64,000 nucleotides of DNA from Hwanghaeella grinnelliae (GTDB taxonomy: Bacteria > Pseudomonadota > Alphaproteobacteria > UBA8366 > Aestuariispiraceae), in the NCBI RefSeq assembly GCF_004005845.1, contig NZ_SADE01000001.1, positions 806,001 to 870,000 on the forward strand, read 5' to 3'. The position numbers and the translations under genes were made by a program. Below the pieces are notes generated by a model. The model did no database searches. It was given only the letters and a program-made list of their open reading frames with translations, and was not told where the DNA came from. Each line of letters begins with the position of its first letter. The stretch's first letter is position 1. Below, piece after piece: positions 61,996 through 64,000 of this stretch.

Positions 61996-63143
61996 CAGGC
62001 CGCCTTTGATTTGGTGTCGAGAACCCGGTCAAGGACCCAGTTGTCGAGTGCGTGAACAATTGGTTCTTGTATGCAGAACCGGCCTGGACCATTGAGGCTG
62101 GAGCGAAGGCCTGCCTGTTGCTCTTCGGAAATATCGTTGTCTTCTTTCAACGATTTTACCCAACGCTTGTTGTAGCGCGGCAGTATCTCGTTGAAGTCGT
62201 TGCGGGCGGCGGTTTCCTTGGGAAAACATACCCCATGGACAATCTCGCTACGGCCTGCGGTTTCGGGCAATGCCTGAAGCCACCACATGCAATCCTGGGT
62301 GCAAGCGAAGAAGGTGTTCGGATAAAGTACCGTGAAATACGTTCCTTCCGCCGGGCGCCCTTCCAGCGTGGAAATGAAAGGGAAGGGCGTTGTATCGCCG
62401 GGTAGGATGGCGATCGTATCCGCACAGGGCATGAAGATGGCGTCCCAATCGCCTATCGCGTCTTCGCGGAACGTTTTCTGGGTGCCTATGGATTTTCGGT
62501 GGACTGTCGCCGTGTGGTAATCCTCCATCGCATTTTCGATGTAGATCTTCCAGTTACAGGCTAGGTCGTAGGTGGTGCGTTGGACGCAGACGAGGTCCTC
62601 GTAGGAATAGGATGAAAAGACCGTCGGCAGGTTGCCCAACTGATCCTTCAATGGCGGCGGGTCGGTCGAAAAGTGTACGAAGAGGAAACCGGCCCAGGTA
62701 TCGACGGAGAGAGGAACCAAAGGATAGTCGGCGAGGTCGAAGCCGATCGTGTCTTCCATTCCCGGCGCGCCGCGCAGGGTGCCATCCAGATCATATGTCC
62801 AACCGTGATAGGGGCAGGTTATCGCGCGTTTCTTGCCTGTGCCGCAGACCAGCCGCGCGCCTCTGTGGCGGCAACTGTTTGCGAAGGCCCGCAGTCCGCC
62901 CTCCTTGTCTCGAACAACGAAGATCGGTTCGCCGCAGATATTGATGCTGAGGTAGCTGCCAGGATCCGGAACCTCATCGGCTCGACCGGCGAAATTCCAC
63001 ATGCGTTGGAAGATTGTCGAAACTTCACCCTGAAGAAATTCTTCGGAAGTGTAGCACCAAGGTGGCAGGGTTTCCGCTTCCAGAAGCGGCTGGCGGACCC
63101 GTTCGTATAGTTTCGGGTCGAACAGATTGTTTTGTTCAGACAT
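61995..63143 (-). CDS. Rieske oxygenase alpha subunit (GbcA-like demethylase type)
   Basis: A 382-residue non-heme iron oxygenase. Rieske ligands are in ANSCRHRGARLVCG near residue 90 and TCPYHGWTYDLDG near 110. The catalytic domain has WKIYIENAMEDYHTATVHRK near residue 200, supplying the bridging Asp and facial-triad His residues. Its length and layout resemble alpha subunits that demethylate glycine betaine or stachydrine-type substrates. It heads a five-gene operon with an amino acid importer, RidA and a dehydrogenase. No reductase gene is adjacent. Confidence 0.92.
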   Translation of the reverse strand: MSEQNNLFDPKLYERVRQPLLEAETLPPWCYTSEEFLQGEVSTIFQRMWNFAGRADEVPDPGSYLSINICGEPIFVVRDKEGGLRAFANSCRHRGARLVCGTGKKRAITCPYHGWTYDLDGTLRGAPGMEDTIGFDLADYPLVPLSVDTWAGFLFVHFSTDPPPLKDQLGNLPTVFSSYSYEDLVCVQRTTYDLACNWKIYIENAMEDYHTATVHRKSIGTQKTFREDAIGDWDAIFMPCADTIAILPGDTTPFPFISTLEGRPAEGTYFTVLYPNTFFACTQDCMWWLQALPETAGRSEIVHGVCFPKETAARNDFNEILPRYNKRWVKSLKEDNDISEEQQAGLRSSLNGPGRFCIQEPIVHALDNWVLDRVLDTKSKAA

Positions 63144-63611
63144 GCGGGTCCCCCTCGGATAGCCTCACTGTCCATACCGCACTGCACGATTTTTTGCGGC
63201 ACTGCACAAAACCGTATCGGAACTATTAAATCGTGACAACATTAATTAATCGATCAATTAGTTTGTGAGTATGGATAAAGCAGGTGTTCTGGGGCGGGGG
63301 CGGCTGTTTCAAGAAGTTGTTTTGCACAGCGAAAGGATGCGTTCGCGGGCCGCGCATGTGTCATTCATCTCGACTGGATTGTCACATTTTATTTGTGGCG
63401 TTAAGGCCCACTTCGCCGAAGGTTCCCGTCGCGCAAGGATTAGAAAAAGGTTTGCAACCGAAGTGTCGTTTCGTACCCTCATTCGAAACGGAAGGTGCGG
63501 GTCCAACCGCCCGTGCCGTAAACCGAGGTGACCTGGAGTAACCGGGCGTCCATAAAAAAACGAATGTGAAACTGGCCGGGTGGCGGCCAAGTGATCAGGG
63601 AAGAGAAACAC
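63144..63611. other. Gene-free divergent region with shared operator motif
   Basis: This 468-base gap lies between the leftward Rieske operon and the rightward binding-protein gene. It contains the 21-base motif at 63241-63261 and a small TGGCCG-N5-CGGCCA dyad near 63572-63588. A run of A's near 63555 and GGGAAGAG just before 63612 belong to the downstream gene's leader. The short open frames in it resemble no family. Confidence 0.55.
63241..63261 (-). promoter_or_regulatory. Shared AT-rich motif upstream of the Rieske operon
   Basis: Read on the minus strand, CTAATTGATCGATTAATTAA plus T matches 56587-56607 in 18 of 21 positions. It lies 98 bases before the Rieske start, in the same orientation relative to its gene as the glnT copy. 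It contains the exact palindrome ATTAATTAAT and a TTGATCGA core. Confidence 0.65.
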
Positions 63612-64000
63612 ATGCTGAAAACGATTGTAGGGGCGGGAACCGCCCTGGCGTTGATGTTGGGTGTCGGCGTCATGAGTGCTGACAAAGCCCAGGCCAAGGT
63701 GGAAGGCGACACGATTGTGTTGGGATCCGCCATCTCCTTCACAGGGAAATATTCCACGAACGGTATCCACGCCAAGAACGGTTATGACTTGGCGGTCAAG
63801 AAGATCAACGAAGCCGGCGGCGTTAATATCGGGGATAAGAACTACAAGCTGGAAGTTCGGTATTACGACGATGAGTCGACCCCGGCGCGTACCGCACAGC
63901 TGCTTGAACGTTTGATCCAGCAGGACGGTATTCAATACATCCTCGGCCCATACAGCTCGGCGACCACTAAGGCTGCCGCGCCGGTGACCGAAAAGTATCA
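63612..64000 (+). CDS. Branched-chain-type ABC transporter substrate-binding protein (3' end outside window)
   Basis: The first 129 codons of a periplasmic binding protein; the frame is still open at the window end. The ATG at 63612 follows GGGAAGAGAAA. A signal peptide (IVGAGTALALMLGVGVMSAD, cleavage near AQA-KV) precedes TIVLGSAISFTGKYSTNG and GYDLAVKKINEAGGVNIGDK, the usual opening of Peripla_BP_6/LivJ-type proteins. RLIQQDGIQYILGPYSSATT continues the fold. It is divergent from the Rieske operon; permease and ATPase genes probably follow outside. Confidence 0.92.
   Translation, partial: MLKTIVGAGTALALMLGVGVMSADKAQAKVEGDTIVLGSAISFTGKYSTNGIHAKNGYDLAVKKINEAGGVNIGDKNYKLEVRYYDDESTPARTAQLLERLIQQDGIQYILGPYSSATTKAAAPVTEKY

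Noticed and set aside
63265-63531. An 88-codon plus-strand frame upstream of the last binding-protein gene
   Set aside because: No ribosome site, no motif, and several alternative overlapping frames of similar length in the same gap.

Overview
The window looks like chromosomal DNA of a GC-rich alphaproteobacterium, probably a Rhodospirillales-type marine or soil heterotroph. The evidence is TRAP transporters, ABC systems, Rieske oxygenases, a gph/glmU/glmS core segment and alphaproteobacterial-style tRNAs. No species name can be supported from the sequence alone. There is no rRNA, CRISPR array, intact transposase, integrase or phage module.

Left part (1-18550), catabolic accessory DNA. Bases 2-6160 carry a CoA ligase end, a crotonase, a MarR regulator, a DctP/Q/M TRAP transporter and a metal-dependent amidohydrolase; together these resemble a hydroxycinnamate/aryl-acid side-chain degradation cluster. 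Bases 6492-18242 carry an OtnK-type acid-sugar kinase and class II aldolase, divergent from a split transketolase, a TetR regulator, a class III aminotransferase and a complete Dpp-type ABC importer. This second block lies between two perfect 41-bp copies of the 3' part of a tRNA-Arg(CCU) gene (6271-6311 and 18502-18542), so it looks like a 12.2-kb island inserted at a tRNA gene. The right edge (18243-18850) is a debris zone of degenerate tRNA pieces, palindromes and an IS-end-like repeat, followed by an intact tRNA-Val(CAC).

Middle part (18930-36700), mostly core or housekeeping genes: a DUF3108 protein, phosphoglycolate phosphatase, glmU and glmS (amino-sugar precursor synthesis), an Hsp70-like protein, Fe(II)/2OG oxygenases, and an apparent operon of a six-helix/ferredoxin/class III cyclase fusion with a GST and a CpdA-like phosphodiesterase. 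Then come a thioredoxin-like [2Fe-2S] ferredoxin, glutathione reductase (followed by a 17-bp minisatellite and a terminator), a dienelactone hydrolase and an Lrp regulator.

Right part (36700-64000), further catabolic modules. Bases 36769-43544 are an oxidative hexuronate cluster: COG3618 lactonase/isomerase, kdgD, FadR-type regulator, TRAP transporter and udh, with two FadR-type operators in front of kdgD. Next come a Rieske oxygenase with a divergent LysR gene, an S24-type repressor upstream of a conserved uncharacterised gene pair (DUF6745 plus a 112-residue protein), betA and an aromatic amino acid decarboxylase. Bases 55829-63143 form a nitrogen-compound module: TetR, type III glutamine synthetase, 2-hydroxyacid dehydrogenase, RidA, polar amino acid ABC transporter and a second Rieske oxygenase. 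An 18-of-21-base conserved motif occurs upstream of both glnT and the Rieske operon and suggests one shared regulator. The window ends inside a branched-chain-type ABC binding protein.
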